Source: Hyalella azteca (lineage: Eukaryota; Arthropoda; Malacostraca; Amphipoda; Hyalellidae). From it: a stretch of DNA of 64,000 nt. The position numbers and the translations under genes are program-made. The number at the start of each line of letters is the position of its first letter. Position 1 is the first letter of the stretch. The stretch covers positions 151,311-215,310 of the forward strand of contig NW_025939632.1 of assembly GCF_000764305.2 (NCBI RefSeq), written 5' to 3'. Below the pieces are notes generated by a model that saw only the letters and a list, made by a program, of their open reading frames with translations, had not been told where the DNA came from and searched no databases. This document shows positions 12,473-24,900 of the stretch, piece by piece.

Positions 12473-12804
12473 TTGAAAAGACGAGATTAGTCCGCATTAC
12501 GAGTAAATTGAAAAGACGAGATTAGTCAGCATTACGACTAAATTGAAAAGACGCGTAGATTAGTCAGCATTACGAGTAAATTGAAAAGACGCGTAGATTA
12601 GTCAGCATTACGACTAAATTGAAAAGACACGTAGATTAGTCAGCATTACGAGTAAATTGAAAAGACACGTAGATTAGTCAGCATTACGAGTAAATTGAAA
12701 AGACGAGATTAGTCCGCATTACGAGTATATTGAATAGACGAGATTAGTGCGTACTACGAGTAAATTGAAAAGACGCGTAGATTAGTCCGTATTACGAGTA
12801 AATT
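12473..12804. repeat. Minisatellite, about 8 units of 36-46 bp
   Basis: The unit is TTGAAAAGACG(CGTA)GATTAGTC followed by GCATTACGAGTAAA. Units differ by presence or absence of the CGTA insertion and by AGTCC versus AGTCA. Flanks are AT-rich and without genes. Confidence 0.85.
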
Positions 12805-13606
12805 GCTGCCTTTGATAAATTTTTGTCTTCATTAGTGAAAAAGTTATTTTGGAATGATTTTTATTCAATTTTACCAAACTATCTTCAAGTATCCATGTGC
12901 GATTCTAAATTCTGTATGGATCACAAATGAGCACAAAATTTTTATAACAAATAAAAAATCTTGATTCTGGGAAAATTTCTTGATTGGAACAGTTACAACT
13001 TGTATTTACGGGAATTATGGTTGTACTTATGTTGATTGCATTACTTCAAAAAGCAACAATAAACAAGGAGGTCAGCATGAATCACGAGCCTCATGTTTTC
13101 ACAGGCAGCCTTCAGTCAGTTTGCTAGAAAACGGGGAGGATAAATAACTTAGAGCGCAACCCATGGTGATTTACAAACCGAACCAAACTTTATTTGCCAT
13201 GCACAACAATTAAGACAACATACAAGATTGTCGGGATCATCAAAGTTATCCAAAATATTTTATCAGATCAGTTTATGTGGAGTTCTCTCCCATATAACCC
13301 TAATAACAGGTGCAACCATACGTTTCACAGCATTCATTATGATAACAAAGGTTGCTCATCGTATCACATATCTATAATTGTACTGAACATCATTTCATCA
13401 TCGGCCGATAAGATCATTCTTAACATGAATGCTTAGTTTCTATTTCTTCTTCAAGACGCATTTTTGTAAGACCGATTAATCTTCAAGAAAACCCCAAAAT
13501 CAACTAGTCAAATTATTCGAATTCTTAGTGCCAACACCGATGCGAAAGTTCAACTTTCGAATGAAATGATAAGTTATATTAACAGTTTTTTCCCATTTGA
13601 ATAAAA

Positions 13607-13612
<6 letters not shown>

Positions 13613-13640
<28 letters not shown>
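13613..13640. repeat. (TA)n microsatellite
   Basis: An uninterrupted TA dinucleotide run. Confidence 0.85.
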
Positions 13641-13644
<4 letters not shown>

Positions 13645-15769
13645 GAACGAAACCGTATACATAGAAGTAATTTCAGTAACCGAAGATGTAGATCTAAATA
13701 AATAAGAAATCGTTTCCGCTGCTGTTTTTATCTGCTGAACTGATTTACTTATCCCTTCGTGTTGGCGTGCAGTGAAGATTATCTTTATTAGCTTTATTAT
13801 TGAGGAAAGCGTGGTGATTGACTGCAAACTACGCACATGCTCGGAGGAATTTTTCAGACGATTGTTGCTGTTGTAAGATTAGGAGAAAAATTCGAGCAAT
13901 AGTTTAGATGATTCCCTGAACACTTTTCTTGAATAATGAGGTAAACATGTAAGTTCAAAATCAGCTGCCTTGGATAATGCAATATGATATTCACTGCTGG
14001 AATCAATCTGCGCATGCAAATGTTTTGATATTAAATTTTAATATTGAAATTTTTTCAAATTATCATTATTGTTAAGGATTTTTTGGCGTGATTTGCAACA
14101 ATTCTCTTCAAATCATTTAAATATTTTTCAATAAATTCGAGTTTAAGATGAAAGCTTTCTCCTTTAAATTAAAATCTTGTTGCTGGAAATTTAGATAATG
14201 AATTTTTTATATATAATGTATATCGTTTTATTGCAGAAACGAGTATTTTATAATGCGGTGCTCAATCCTCGCAGGTGCATTGCTGTATCTGGAGATGAAT
14301 ACTTGGAAATTAATTACTTTGTTGTTTCGGACAATCAACCAAAAACGTTCAAGATTCGTCTGGATAATTAGGTCACAAAGCAAGATTTGTACTTAATGAA
14401 AATAAATAAGGGAACGGCTATTAATGGAAAATTCAGGGCATGAAAGTAATGTAGACAACCGCAATTTAATAGTATCTTCGACCATATAAATAGTTCAGGA
14501 ACGATGCCGTAGCTGAATCTCATTTCTTCCTAAATGTCATTGTACGGTGCACAGAAAATACCCCTGCTACTCAGCATGCTCATGAATTGCTTCAAAATCC
14601 CGTGCAAATGCATATCTAAACTCGCCAAACATTCTGTTGGCGTGTAAATCATAATAAAGCCGTAATTGTTGTGTTTTGTGGAACGGATTTCAGGACATTA
14701 TAATAACTTAAAGAGATTTATGTTCATTCTGAACCAAAAAAAGCCGAACGGTAGCTTCGACGTTTCTGATTCACGGCAGAGAAACCGAAGGCCTAGTAAT
14801 TTATGAAAATTAATGGTGCACTGTATTGGAGTGACATTGTTCGGCGCATTGAACGCGTGGTATTGTCGAGGCAATCAAGTAATTTCGTGTCCGTTTTTAG
14901 TTAACGGCTTTGTGGGATATAATCTAAGGTTTATTTCTGAGAGATATTTGAACATAAAATTTGTATTTCGAATATCAATGGAGGGTTATCCCAAGGTATC
15001 AAATAAAATTAACTGCCACGATATGGGTAATTACTTTTTGCATGTACAAAAATTTTCATTCATGATTTGCACCTATTGCGCCAAAACTTTCATCTGGATT
15101 TGTCTTGACTTCTTCGTTAGATTTTATCCGTTCAGTTTAAATATATTGATTTTCTAACAATTTCTTTACAGGACACTTGTTTCTTATGAAATCCAATACA
15201 CTCGATCTAATGAGTTTTTTATTTTTTTGCTGACGATAAATATCTTTTCTTTAAATTTATCCTTTCCAGTGATATTATTATTGTGATCAAGCTTTGAATA
15301 ATTAAGTTGTTAAATAAAATGAAATGAAAATTAAATTAACAATTAATAATTTATGTTATCCAATATGATTGGATGAGCGCAATGTATTTGAAATATTATC
15401 TGATGTGAATTGAGATAGACGCGTCTTCGCGATTGAGATTGCATCCAAAAATTTCAATCAAAAGAATTTCTGAAAAATTTTCAAAATCAAAAGAATTTCT
15501 GAGATTGCATCTTGAAATTCTTTTTATATATGATCAACCTCGTTCAATTTGCTTGTTACAAGTGGTAAAATATTAGCATACCTAAGTTAAAAATCATTAA
15601 ATTTTGTAATGCATTAATTGGATTCCACTAAGCCAAGAATTTCCTAAGCCAAGTGCATAATTCCTAAACCGAGTTTACACAATTCTGCGTTTAAAGTCCT
15701 TACATAATTAGTTACAGTTCACATAAGGTTACATAATTCTGCGTTCAATTCAATTCTGTACCATTTTCT

Positions 15770-16150
15770 TACGGTAATTTTTATTAAATTTTACCTGATT
15801 GAACAGATGCTATGAGTTCCTGAGAATGAAATAATGTTCACTCTCTGATATTTTTACTTAGATTGACATTCAATATTAAATTAATTATAAAATGATTACG
15901 GTCATTTTTATTAAATTTTAACTGATTGAACAGATGCTATGAGCTCCAGAGAATGAAATAATGTTTATTCTCTGATATTTCGACTTCGATTGACATTAAA
16001 CATTTAATTAATTTTAAAATGATTACGGTCATTTTTATTAAATTTTACCTGATTGAACAGATGCTATGAGTTCCTGAGAATGAAATAATGTTCACTCTCT
16101 GATATTTCGACTTAGATTGACATTAAATATTAAATTAATTATAAAATGAT
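15770..16150. repeat. Tandem repeat, 3 x about 124 bp
   Basis: The unit contains TTTTTATTAAATTTTACCTG, GAACAGATGCTATGAG and TCTCTGATATTTCGACTT. Three copies start near 15774, 15899 and 16023. There is no coding potential. Confidence 0.85.
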
Positions 16151-16314
16151 TAGAATCTCATTTGATAAAACATATAAATTACACCGATTTATTTTTTTTA
16201 ACTATATCCATGAGTGATGAAGCATTACTCAAATGTGTAGGTGAAAAGAAGAGAGGAAATTGTTTTTATTTATAACAACCATAAATTTGAAGAGCTATCA
16301 AAAACAGAGAGAGA

Positions 16315-16655
16315 GTAATTCCCTCAGAACCTCAATCCCTTTCGTTCAACGTTTTTCTGGTATAATTCTGACCATAGTTACGGTATTAACACATAAAAAG
16401 TAATCCCCTCAGAACCTCAATCCCTATCGTTGAACGTTTTTCTGGTATGAATCTAACCATAGTTACGGTATTAACACATAAAAGGTAATCCCCTCAGAAC
16501 CTCAATCCCTATCGTTGAACGTTTTTCTGGCATAATTCTGACCATAGCTACGGTATTAACACATAAAAGGTAATCCCCTCAGAACCTCAATCCCTATCGT
16601 TGAACATTTTTCTGGTATAAATCTGACCATAGTTACGGTATTAACACATAAAAAG
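16315..16655. repeat. Tandem repeat, 4 x about 84 bp
   Basis: The unit contains CCTCAGAACCTCAATCCCTA, CGTTTTTCTGG and ACGGTATTAACACATAAAA. Four well-conserved copies. Confidence 0.85.
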
Positions 16656-17322
16656 GCAAGTGAGTCGGAAGTTTTGTGTAAGTCTTCTCACTCGCTCATA
16701 ATTGAGAATCTAATTCTTAATCGTTATAGACGACTCAGTTGGAAAGTCTGTAGCAGCTGTGAAATATTTATTGTTTCTTTATCGTTTATTGGTCAATATT
16801 TATTTTCACCAGCATTTATTGTTCATTAAGCAGATAATTTCTTCTTTGATAAACTTTCTTTCTGCTCTCCAGATACGAATCCGGAGCGTAAAAATTTCAG
16901 CTTTTTCAGGTTATGGTTAATATTTGTTTAATTAGTTTTCAATTGATATTGATCTATGAGCTACTTCCTCAGCATAACGATGTATAGTGACGACTTACAT
17001 TATTTTTAAGCTCGGACATGCAATCTTAAATTTGTTCTTGATTACTTTCATAATTATTCTGTAACTCTGCTTATATATAACTGATTGCAATAAGTCTGGA
17101 TAAGACATAATATTCTGGATATTATTGATTGTTATAACTCTGCATATATATCATTGATTGCGATAACTTTGCTTATATATAACTGATTGCGATAAATATC
17201 GCCATGAAAATATTTCAATCACCCAAAATCCATCATCGATTGATTCTTTGAACTGCTTGACACACGGAGGTGATTTATTTCGTTAATTATATTCGTCGAA
17301 GCTAATTGATATAAATACAAGG

Positions 17323-17355
<33 letters not shown>
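17323..17355. repeat. (TA)n microsatellite
   Basis: A TA dinucleotide run immediately left of a short inverted-repeat element. Confidence 0.85.
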
Positions 17356-17359
<4 letters not shown>

Positions 17360-17370
17360 CATGGTTCGTA

Positions 17371-17454
17371 CAATTACCGGACAAAATTAATTACAATTTG
17401 TAACATTACCGGACATCGGGTACAAAACCGGACAAAAATCGAGTCCGGTAATTG
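17371..17454. repeat. Short inverted-repeat element, 84 bp
   Basis: The perfect 12-bp ends CAATTACCGGAC and GTCCGGTAATTG enclose about 60 bases with two further ACCGGAC motifs. It is adjacent to a (TA)n tract. It may be a MITE relic or a binding-site cluster; no other copy was noticed. Confidence 0.45.
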
Positions 17455-17604
17455 ACGCTAGTACTTATTTAAAAGTGCATTATATATTGTACACTTGCAT
17501 ATATATTAAGTTTTTTTATAATTTCGATAAAATTTTCAGCAGACCCATTATTCTCGATCTTACCGACGCTAAGTCACAAATGCTGTCCTATTTGGAAGTG
17601 TCCC

Positions 17605-17697
17605 ATGAAATTGGACGCATATTGGACGAAATTGGACGTATGTTTGACGAAATTGGACGTATATTGGACGAAATTGGACGTATATTGGACGAAATTG
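17605..17697. repeat. 21-bp minisatellite, about 4.5 units
   Basis: The unit is GAAATTGGACGTATATTGGAC. It keeps a reading frame open only because 21 is a multiple of 3 and the unit lacks a stop. Confidence 0.85.
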
Positions 17698-18222
17698 AGC
17701 CTCGACATAAAGCAAGTATACCTGCTTTGTGCTCAAGCAAAATGAACAAGTTTCAAGGTTACACTTCAGAAAGTTAGTAAAAGCAATTTTTATATCGTAA
17801 TTAAACCATTCATGTTAAACATCAAGTGCGAGGAAGAGAGCGTCGATTATTGTGCCACTTAACTTATTGAAAAAATTATGAATTCGATCTCGAACCGCTT
17901 GTTAGATTTGATTCCCAGAGCCATATAATTGGTTTTTCAAAGTTTTCCTTGCATTTTTGTAACTAGACATGGTCTAAGTCTAAGTCTAACATGGCATTAA
18001 CTGTTATTCTCACGATAAAATCTGGTTTTATAAATAAAAAGTCCATTAGCAAAATTCAATGCAGTCATCATATAGTGATCACTAGGATTCACAAAGTGAC
18101 TATTAAAAAATGTTATCGTCGAATTTAAGATAATTATCGACGCGACAGCTGATATTATTTTGCGTTATGCATGCAAATAAAAACGGCTGTGAAGAATGGC
18201 AAACAACTGGAGTCTCACTTAC

Positions 18223-18349
18223 GTGTTGCCATCTTCCTGCCTCGCCTGTTTTTCTTATATCTTCTCTTGGAGATTTTGTTCATAATGTTGTTGATGAGGG
18301 CATGCTTAGAAGACCCGGGGCCAACGGACGCGGCAGACACTGCTGCAGG
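18223..18349 (-). CDS. Candidate spondin-locus exon with basic linker
   Basis: On the minus strand an acceptor-like CTTCCTGCAG precedes about 125 bases of open frame ending at a strong donor GTAAGT (exon end 18223). The peptide includes 'SSKHALINNIMNKISKRRY' followed by 'KKNRRGRKMAT'. In arthropod F-spondin-like proteins a basic linker of this style sits between the spondin domain and the thrombospondin repeats. It lies 3' of the two clearer spondin exons on the same strand. No thrombospondin-type exon could be found further downstream. The link to spondin is inference. Confidence 0.35.
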
Positions 18350-18375
18350 AAGCACTTCGTTACTCACAACAAAGT

Positions 18376-18517
18376 CCCATACTTTCAAAAAAAGTTAGGA
18401 GGTCGTAAGTTCAACAGCCAATCATTGATGACCTTTCGAGCAAAATTCACCAATTATATATAAGAAAATAGAGCGTAAGTACCTAAGTTCACTTAGCGAG
18501 TTTTGAAAGTATGGCCC
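18376..18517. mobile_element. MITE family 1, copy b
   Basis: Ends CCCATACTTTCAAAA and TTTTGAAAGTATGGCCC, with the interior conserved with the other copies (AGCCAATCATTGA, GAGCGTAAGTA). It lies next to the candidate spondin linker exon. Confidence 0.7.
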
Positions 18518-18626
18518 AAAGTCATCTTCGTAGCGCGTGTGAGGTCGGCGAGCAGCGGCCGCTGCTGCGCCTCCGCCTTGCTCTACCGCGTAGGTTGTGC
18601 GGTCACCTGACGTCTGGTGGTAGACT

Positions 18627-19072
18627 TAGAATAGAATAGAATAGAAGTGTCGGCACTGAAGAAATAGGCCCATGGCCTGTTGCCGATTCTTGTTCATAGA
18701 ATATAATAGAAGTGTCGGCACTGAAGAAATAGGCCCATGGCCTGTTGCCGATTCTTGAATTTTTCGTGACTTGATTCACACGGGATCCGGCCTTTGGAAC
18801 CCGATCTTTCCATAGCTGACGATTGATTGAGATAGCTGCTGGACTTATTGCCTGGTCAGTAATTTGCTGGGCATTTTAAGACTGAACATATGCTCCTGCA
18901 TAGCTTCGTCTAGTCTGTTTTTGAAGGCGTTCATACTCGGAGCGTCAACGATGCTATCAGGGAGGCTGTTCCACATGTCGGTGACGCGAAGCGAGAAGAA
19001 ATGTTGTCGCGTGGATGTGCCGCACGGGCGACGGCGACGCGTCGAACTCACGCGCCAGTTCGTACTCACGTA
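18627..19072 (-). mobile_element. LINE 3' end with duplicated tail, copy 2
   Basis: The minus strand encodes the C-terminus of a non-LTR reverse transcriptase: 'FFSLRVTDMWNSLPDSIVD' then 'APSMNAFKNRLDEAM'. That is the familiar 'WN.LP..vv.a.s...FK.rlD' end. A 3' UTR and a (TTCTA)n-type tail follow. The last 60 or so bases (CGGCACTGAAGAAATAGGCC on the plus strand) occur twice in tandem, at about 18647 and 18714. It is 5'-truncated and so not mobile by itself. Confidence 0.7.
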
Positions 19073-19224
19073 CCTGTAACTTTTAGATATTTTACATTAG
19101 CTTTACATATGATGTTTTCCAGTCTCTAAGAAGCAAATCATGCATAATATACTAAATAGCCGACTATATACTAAATATACTAAATAGCCGACTAATAAAT
19201 AGCCGACTATGTAATCGTCTCCAA

Positions 19225-20038
19225 AATAACAGACTCAAGCACTTGCTCTCGACGCAGAGGTTGAAGTACTCCACGTCAATGAACCAGTCGGGGGAGGGCA
19301 CCACTCGGGCCACCACCTGCCGCCACATCAGTAAAAAGCAATCGTGAAACATAATACATTGAAAACTCCGAAAAATTCAAATTCCGCAACTATTCAATTC
19401 AAATATTATTGTCAATTCTTATCCTAGTCAGAAAAAGCTAACCAAACACCTGCACATGTGAGACAGACAACTATAAACACTCAGAAACGGTGGATGGGCC
19501 TGAATCTGAGTGAAACATGTTAGGCTGGAGGAAGCTGATTTAAAAAAAAAAGAATAACTTGAATAAAATTTCAAGCAATTCCTCTATCTCATTTGTGTAA
19601 TACAAACACGAATCACTCAAATCAAACGTGATAATGATGGGTGATTCGATACTTCTGACATTGTCATGATTTTTATTTTTACTATTAACGCAAATATTAT
19701 GGAACTCACAAAATCTTAGATAAATAACGATGGCATGAATCAATGATGCTGCTATTCCTAATACTCGCTTGAGTTTGTGCTCGAATGTTTTTTCTGTTAA
19801 TCAGTTCGTAGAAAACGTGCAAGTGTGATTGGTGACTACAATAAAATGTTCAACAGTTCACAACAACTCAGAGTAATAAGTAACCAATTTTAAAACCCCT
19901 AATAAAATTAGACGTGCTCATTGTTTACGTCTGATGAGGTCAAAAACTAACCAATGAATGATTTCCATCGATGAAGAACTCAGCCTCGCCCTGCCCCGTC
20001 CCTTCTGTGAAGGGCGGTGCATTAAACTCTTCGAAGAC
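19225..20038 (-). CDS. Partial spondin domain, two exons
   Basis: The first exon, about 19952-20038, reads 'FNAPPFTEGTGQGEAEFF' then 'IDGNHSL' and ends at donor GTTAGT. The second starts at 19316 after a pyrimidine-rich CAG and reads 'VVARVVPSPDWFIDVEYFNL' then 'CVESKC', ending near 19225-19235. The F...P...GTGQ, HSLV and VPSPDWF motifs are the signature of the spondin N domain of F-spondin and mindin, which are secreted matrix and pattern-recognition proteins. The phase is 0 to 0. The conserved G after PSPDWF/I is replaced by D. The 5' exons, the downstream half of the domain and the thrombospondin repeats are not visible. A truncated SINE head abuts the first exon. It may be a partial gene with distant exons or a pseudogene. 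Confidence 0.55.
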
Positions 20039-20039
20039 G

Positions 20040-20070
20040 AGGGCAGGATGGCCCAGTGGTTAAAGTTCAG
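20040..20070 (+). mobile_element. Truncated tRNA-derived SINE head
   Basis: The A-box-like GGATGGCCCAGTGGTTAAAG matches the head of the SINE at 3270-3560. No B box follows. It abuts the spondin exon. Confidence 0.4.
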
Positions 20071-20330
20071 TTGATGTTTCTGATATATAGAATCAGCGTT
20101 TGTTATTCAGTAGCTATGACCAATGACTGTTTGAAAAAATCTAATAAATAATATGTTCCTTGATAAATATTAATTCATAGTAATAGAAAATCAAGTATTT
20201 CATTTAAAATATAGTATGGTTGTATAATTGACCATTTGTTATACTTAACCGGTTGTTATAGTTGACCAGTTGCTGTAGTCGACCAGTTGATCTATGTGCA
20301 GAGTTCATGGAAATGATGCACAGATTTTAC

Positions 20331-20480
20331 CAGTTACTCTGAGTTTTAGGAGATGACGGGCTTCTAAACGACTCCTATTATGCTTCATCCACAACATCTC
20401 ATTCCATGCGTATATTTTAAGGAATTTTACACCTTTTATGACTTCTTTAAATAGCTCACCATGAATTTTAACCTTCATTG
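20331..20480 (-). CDS. ABCC (MRP)-type transporter exon fragment
   Basis: The minus strand reads 'LFKEVIKGVKFLKIYAWNEM' then 'NRSRLEARHLLKL', ending at a donor-like GGTAAAA (exon end 20331). The E...G.K.LK.YAWE/N...R..E...L pattern is a conserved part of the membrane-spanning domain of ABCC/MRP exporters. No neighbouring ABCC exon (Walker A, LSGGQ) was recognised in the window. It is either one exon of a gene with very long introns or a stranded relic. The 5' boundary is uncertain. Confidence 0.4.
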
Positions 20481-21539
20481 TTAACGTTTTTTTTATCAAA
20501 TGTCTTCATGCCGTAGCTCCTGCTTACGTGCCGTCTAGCAAGGGAGCTGAAGATGTTCTGGAGATGGTGTGAAATATTATTTTATAGGCAAAATGTGCCA
20601 ACTCAATTCCTTATAATTTTTTAGCTTTGTTAACAAATATCGCAAATAAAGAATTCAAAAACAGCTTTATTATTTTGTCCTCTTAAAAATACATTTTCAA
20701 GATGAAAAGCACATATAATTTAAAATATTTGACTGTAAAACCCCTCGATTACAAATATCGTGAATTTCTTCCTAACGCTTGCCATTTTTCATCCGGAATA
20801 CGATTACAGAGTTGACCGTGGCAGACACTGTTTTATAGTCTCCAGCCATAACGGTACAGAGTCGAGGTATGAACAGAAAAACATGATGTTTGGGATAGAT
20901 GAAATTATACTATATGCCTAGAAGAATTTCTTAAGATTAAATCCTGATATTATTAAGGAGCATTACGCACAGATTCAATTTATAACTTTATTGAAATCGG
21001 GAACAAAATGTTTTTCTACTCCCTGCCAATTGTTGCATAATTTTTCGACGTTAAAAATCTGACGCCCGATGAGGCCGAACGAACGTTTTTAACGTTAAGT
21101 TTGAATTGTAGGGGAGATTGTCCAAGAATCATTTTGCACACCGCACGTATTTGCATCGATCTCAGAAGCAAATGATTTGAATTCCATACCGGCTGGAGTG
21201 GGCTAATATGCTGGTGTGAGTCAGAAGATTTGATTTTTTGATTGGATTTTTAGAAACAAGTTGAAACTTACAGCTATCAGTCCATGTGATAACAGACTTA
21301 TAAGTCATCAGCGGGACAATCAATTACATATGCTGTACGTCGGTGATGGCCTGAAGTTTTTTATCATGAATCTTCTTCGAAAATTTTATTTATACTTCAT
21401 TTGAAATTATGAGATATTTATGTAATATTCTGCAAACGTATTATCTAAGCAGATAAGGTGCAGTTTAATAAAACGTCAGAAATTGGCTAGTTTAATGCTT
21501 TTATAATCGAAAATAACTGAAAAAACTGAGACTTTGACG

Positions 21540-21992
21540 GGGATCATACCAGTGTTCACCACTTGTTACATGCGGCTGGGGAAGTCAGGTTCCTTGAGAC
21601 GTGATGCTAGATTTATGCCAGTGTTCGCCACTTGTTACATGAGGCTGGGGGAGTCAGGTTCCTTGAGACGTTATGCTAGATTTATGCCAGTGTTTGTCAC
21701 TTGTTACATGAGGCTGGGAGAGTCAGGTTCCTTGAGACGTGATGCTAGATTTATGCCAGTGTTTGTCACTTGTTACATGTGGCTGGGGGAGTCAGGTTCC
21801 TTGAGACGTGATGCCAGATTTATGCCCGTGTTTGTCACTAGTTACATGAGGCTGGGGGAGTCAGGCTCCTTGAGACATGATGCTAGATTTATGCCAGTGT
21901 TCGTCACTTGTTACATGAGGCTGGGGGAGTCAGGTTCCTTGAGACGTGATGCTAGATTTATGCCAGTGTTCACTACTCATTACATGTGGCTG
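21540..21992. repeat. 69-bp minisatellite, about 6.5 units
   Basis: The unit contains TTGAGACGTGATGCTAGATT, TATGCCAGTGTT and CACTTGTTACATGAGGCTGG. Because 69 is divisible by 3, a plus-strand frame stays open ('RLGESGSLRRDARFMPVF'), but there is no sign that it is a gene. On the minus strand the rightmost unit supplies the last codons and stop of the receptor gene. Confidence 0.9.
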
Positions 21993-24900
21993 GATCAGCC
22001 GATTTCCTTCAATCAGTTTTTTGTTTTGCCGGCGCCGATGAGATTTACGTTTCATGATCTCCACTACAAAGATGATGATGCTGAGGCCGAGGCCAAAAAG
22101 AAGCAAGACGAAGAGGCTCGACACGTCGATGAGGTCCCCAGCGACGATGCTATCATCTTCACAGAACACGTCCACTGACATCCACTTCTTGACGAACTTA
22201 TGCATCAGGCCGAGCTCACGAAATTTCTGCAAGCTATAACATTTCGTTAGGAAAAGCTCAACGGTCTCTTCGTGCTAATTTATCAATAATGAACATTTAT
22301 GTATAGTATATGACTGCCATCAATAGTTTTACTTTATTGTTAATTGATTAAGGTGGTATATTTTATTTCAGACATCAGCTCTATTAGAAACGGCATAAAT
22401 TCAAGAGACAACCATCTGAAGTATAAAATGCACTCAACTATAAACATTCATTAATTTGTAAAAGGTACACGCGTTGTACTTGCGATCGACAAAATTTATC
22501 ATTGACGGTTCATAGTGTATGGAGGACTGAACCTCCAATGATACTGGAAAACGTTTAAAGCATTTTGAATATCTATATTATTTTCCGTAATACGTATGGA
22601 AACGTTCAAATTATGTAATTAGAGGAATATTGTACCGAGAGTTTGAAGGAATAAATTAAAATGAATACCATCATACCACACCTGTCCCACTACGTCATAC
22701 GAGAAGACTAGCTGATAATTATGCTTATATACATTATGCTTAATTATACATGTAGCCGCCATTTTCCCTTTTTCTGAAACTTGTATAGCAATAGAATTAG
22801 CCTACTCGACGCAGTTGATTTCACTAGCGTCATTAGCATTCATTGTTAGCCCTTGATATACGGATGCCAGCACTACCAGGGGAACCAAGCTATTAGGTTC
22901 GTTCGATTTATCGTTTGTTTTCGTGAATTATTGATTATCCTGTTAAATTATTGCTTTATCTTGGTTCATATATTTCATGTAATTAGCCTATATTTGCCAT
23001 TTCCTTTCTAGAAACCGTACATCATGGAATACTCGTTTTTTATCCTGCTATGATGGCGCGTCTTTGGATAGTTCAGTTAACGTTCCCAAAGAACTAGCCA
23101 ACAAGAAAGTCCTTTACAATACATTAAACCCTTAACTTGACTATTGCGGCACCTCAGGTCAAAGGAGGGCTGGAAGGGCGAGTCGTATTGCAGCCCAATG
23201 GCGATGCCGCCTTGGATGTACATGCCGGATAGCTCCTTGATCTTGCAGGCCTGGTACGCTGGCAGCTGCCGCATGTAGTACTGCGTGGTCACCCCCACAC
23301 CGATGAACACGTACTGACCTGAGAGACAAGTGATGATAGTCCATTTATACATAACAGAAGAAAAATCAATCATATTTGAGCAAGAAACTTCACGAAACGA
23401 CTTCATATCACGAAAAACACTTTACGATCAATACAACATGCCCACTATAAACACAGTCATTTTAAAGCCAAACCCATGGTTTGAAAAACAGAATAAGAGT
23501 TTTTCGGTATGTTAAAGCCAAACCAATGGTTTGAAAACCATAGAATATGACGCATGACGCAAGTAGGAGATTTTTGCCCCTTCAAGTGACCCGAAGTAAA
23601 TAAAGAATTTCAGTTCATCAGATAATATTTATTCTATTGAACTCCAGGTGCAAGTTCGCGCTTGAGGTTTGATGCGTCAGTTAGGGAATTCCTTCTCCCA
23701 GTGCAAGAGCCACGTTTTAACGTAGTTTTCAGATTCGGCCGTAGTCACCGAGGAAGGTAAGGGGTGCGTAACAATTTAGTATTACTCTCTCCTTTCGTTC
23801 GGCGAAACAGGACGAAACACAAATTAAGCAGCTAATTTAAGTGCTAAGCAAGCTATAACGGCGGTCATGTACCAGAAGCTGATAGGCGCGTACATTGTTA
23901 CAAAGAATTTGTTTACATGTCGGTACTGGAAACTTTTCTCACGGTAGGTTTTTTGTGCTATTTTAGGGCCCTGACAGAAAGGCAGAAACTAGTTCGTGGG
24001 AGAAAATGGAGTAGGTTTGTCATGAATTTTGAAACACTTTATGCGCAGTAATTTCTCTATAGAAATAATGTAAAAATGTTAAACTAACCATCGCCTTACG
24101 ATGAGAATGATTCCAGAATGGTATAAATTCTTTCTCTTCCTGAGACCTTCAACTAGTTTCTTGATAAGCTTAATTGAAGACACGACCACATTTTCCTCCT
24201 TCACGAATAAATGTCCCAACATTGTAAGAGGGCCTGATCAACATATAGGAATCCCCACCTTCGATTGCTTTGAGTAGTCCTTCTGTGTAGGTCGCCACGA
24301 GGTTACTCGATTCTTTCATCACATTTTTATTCCAAACATCATACAAAGTTTGGCATTCGTCGCTGCGCGGCTCTGCAGCGCAGGTTTTCTGTTTAGAAAA
24401 AGAGTCACAGTATAGCGAGGCCCGTTTTTAAAACGGATGTAAATTTTGGTTTATTTTATTTGAAAATGTATATGGAGAGCTGTAATGTAATTGGCTGTTG
24501 AATGTGTAATGAGCTTCACGCTTCTCTTCAGCAACATCACAGTGACCTAATGTTTGCATCATCGGCCTCAGAAGTAAGTGCGTGTCACCAGCGACTTATT
24601 ATTTTTCAAACCTCTGTTTCTAACATTTTATTGAATATTTAACTGCCCTATAACTATGTATATGCATGCATCTTCGCTCCATTCTCTCTCTATCCCTATG
24701 CCTCCTTCATGCACCGAACCCTAGGGTCCTGTCTCAGAGGGTCAGGGGCACGAACCCATCTTTGCAATCTCTTCTAACTTCATCCTCATCAAATCATCTC
24801 CATTCATCATTAACCCTCGAACCACCTCAACAAAGTCAACTTGACTGCCTGCAGCTTACAGAATTCAACTAAAGAAAATCAACCCAAGAATTCCTAATGA

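Noticed and set aside
14813..15157. 114-codon plus-strand frame
   Set aside because: AT-rich, no motif, no neighbouring exon. Length is within chance for this composition.
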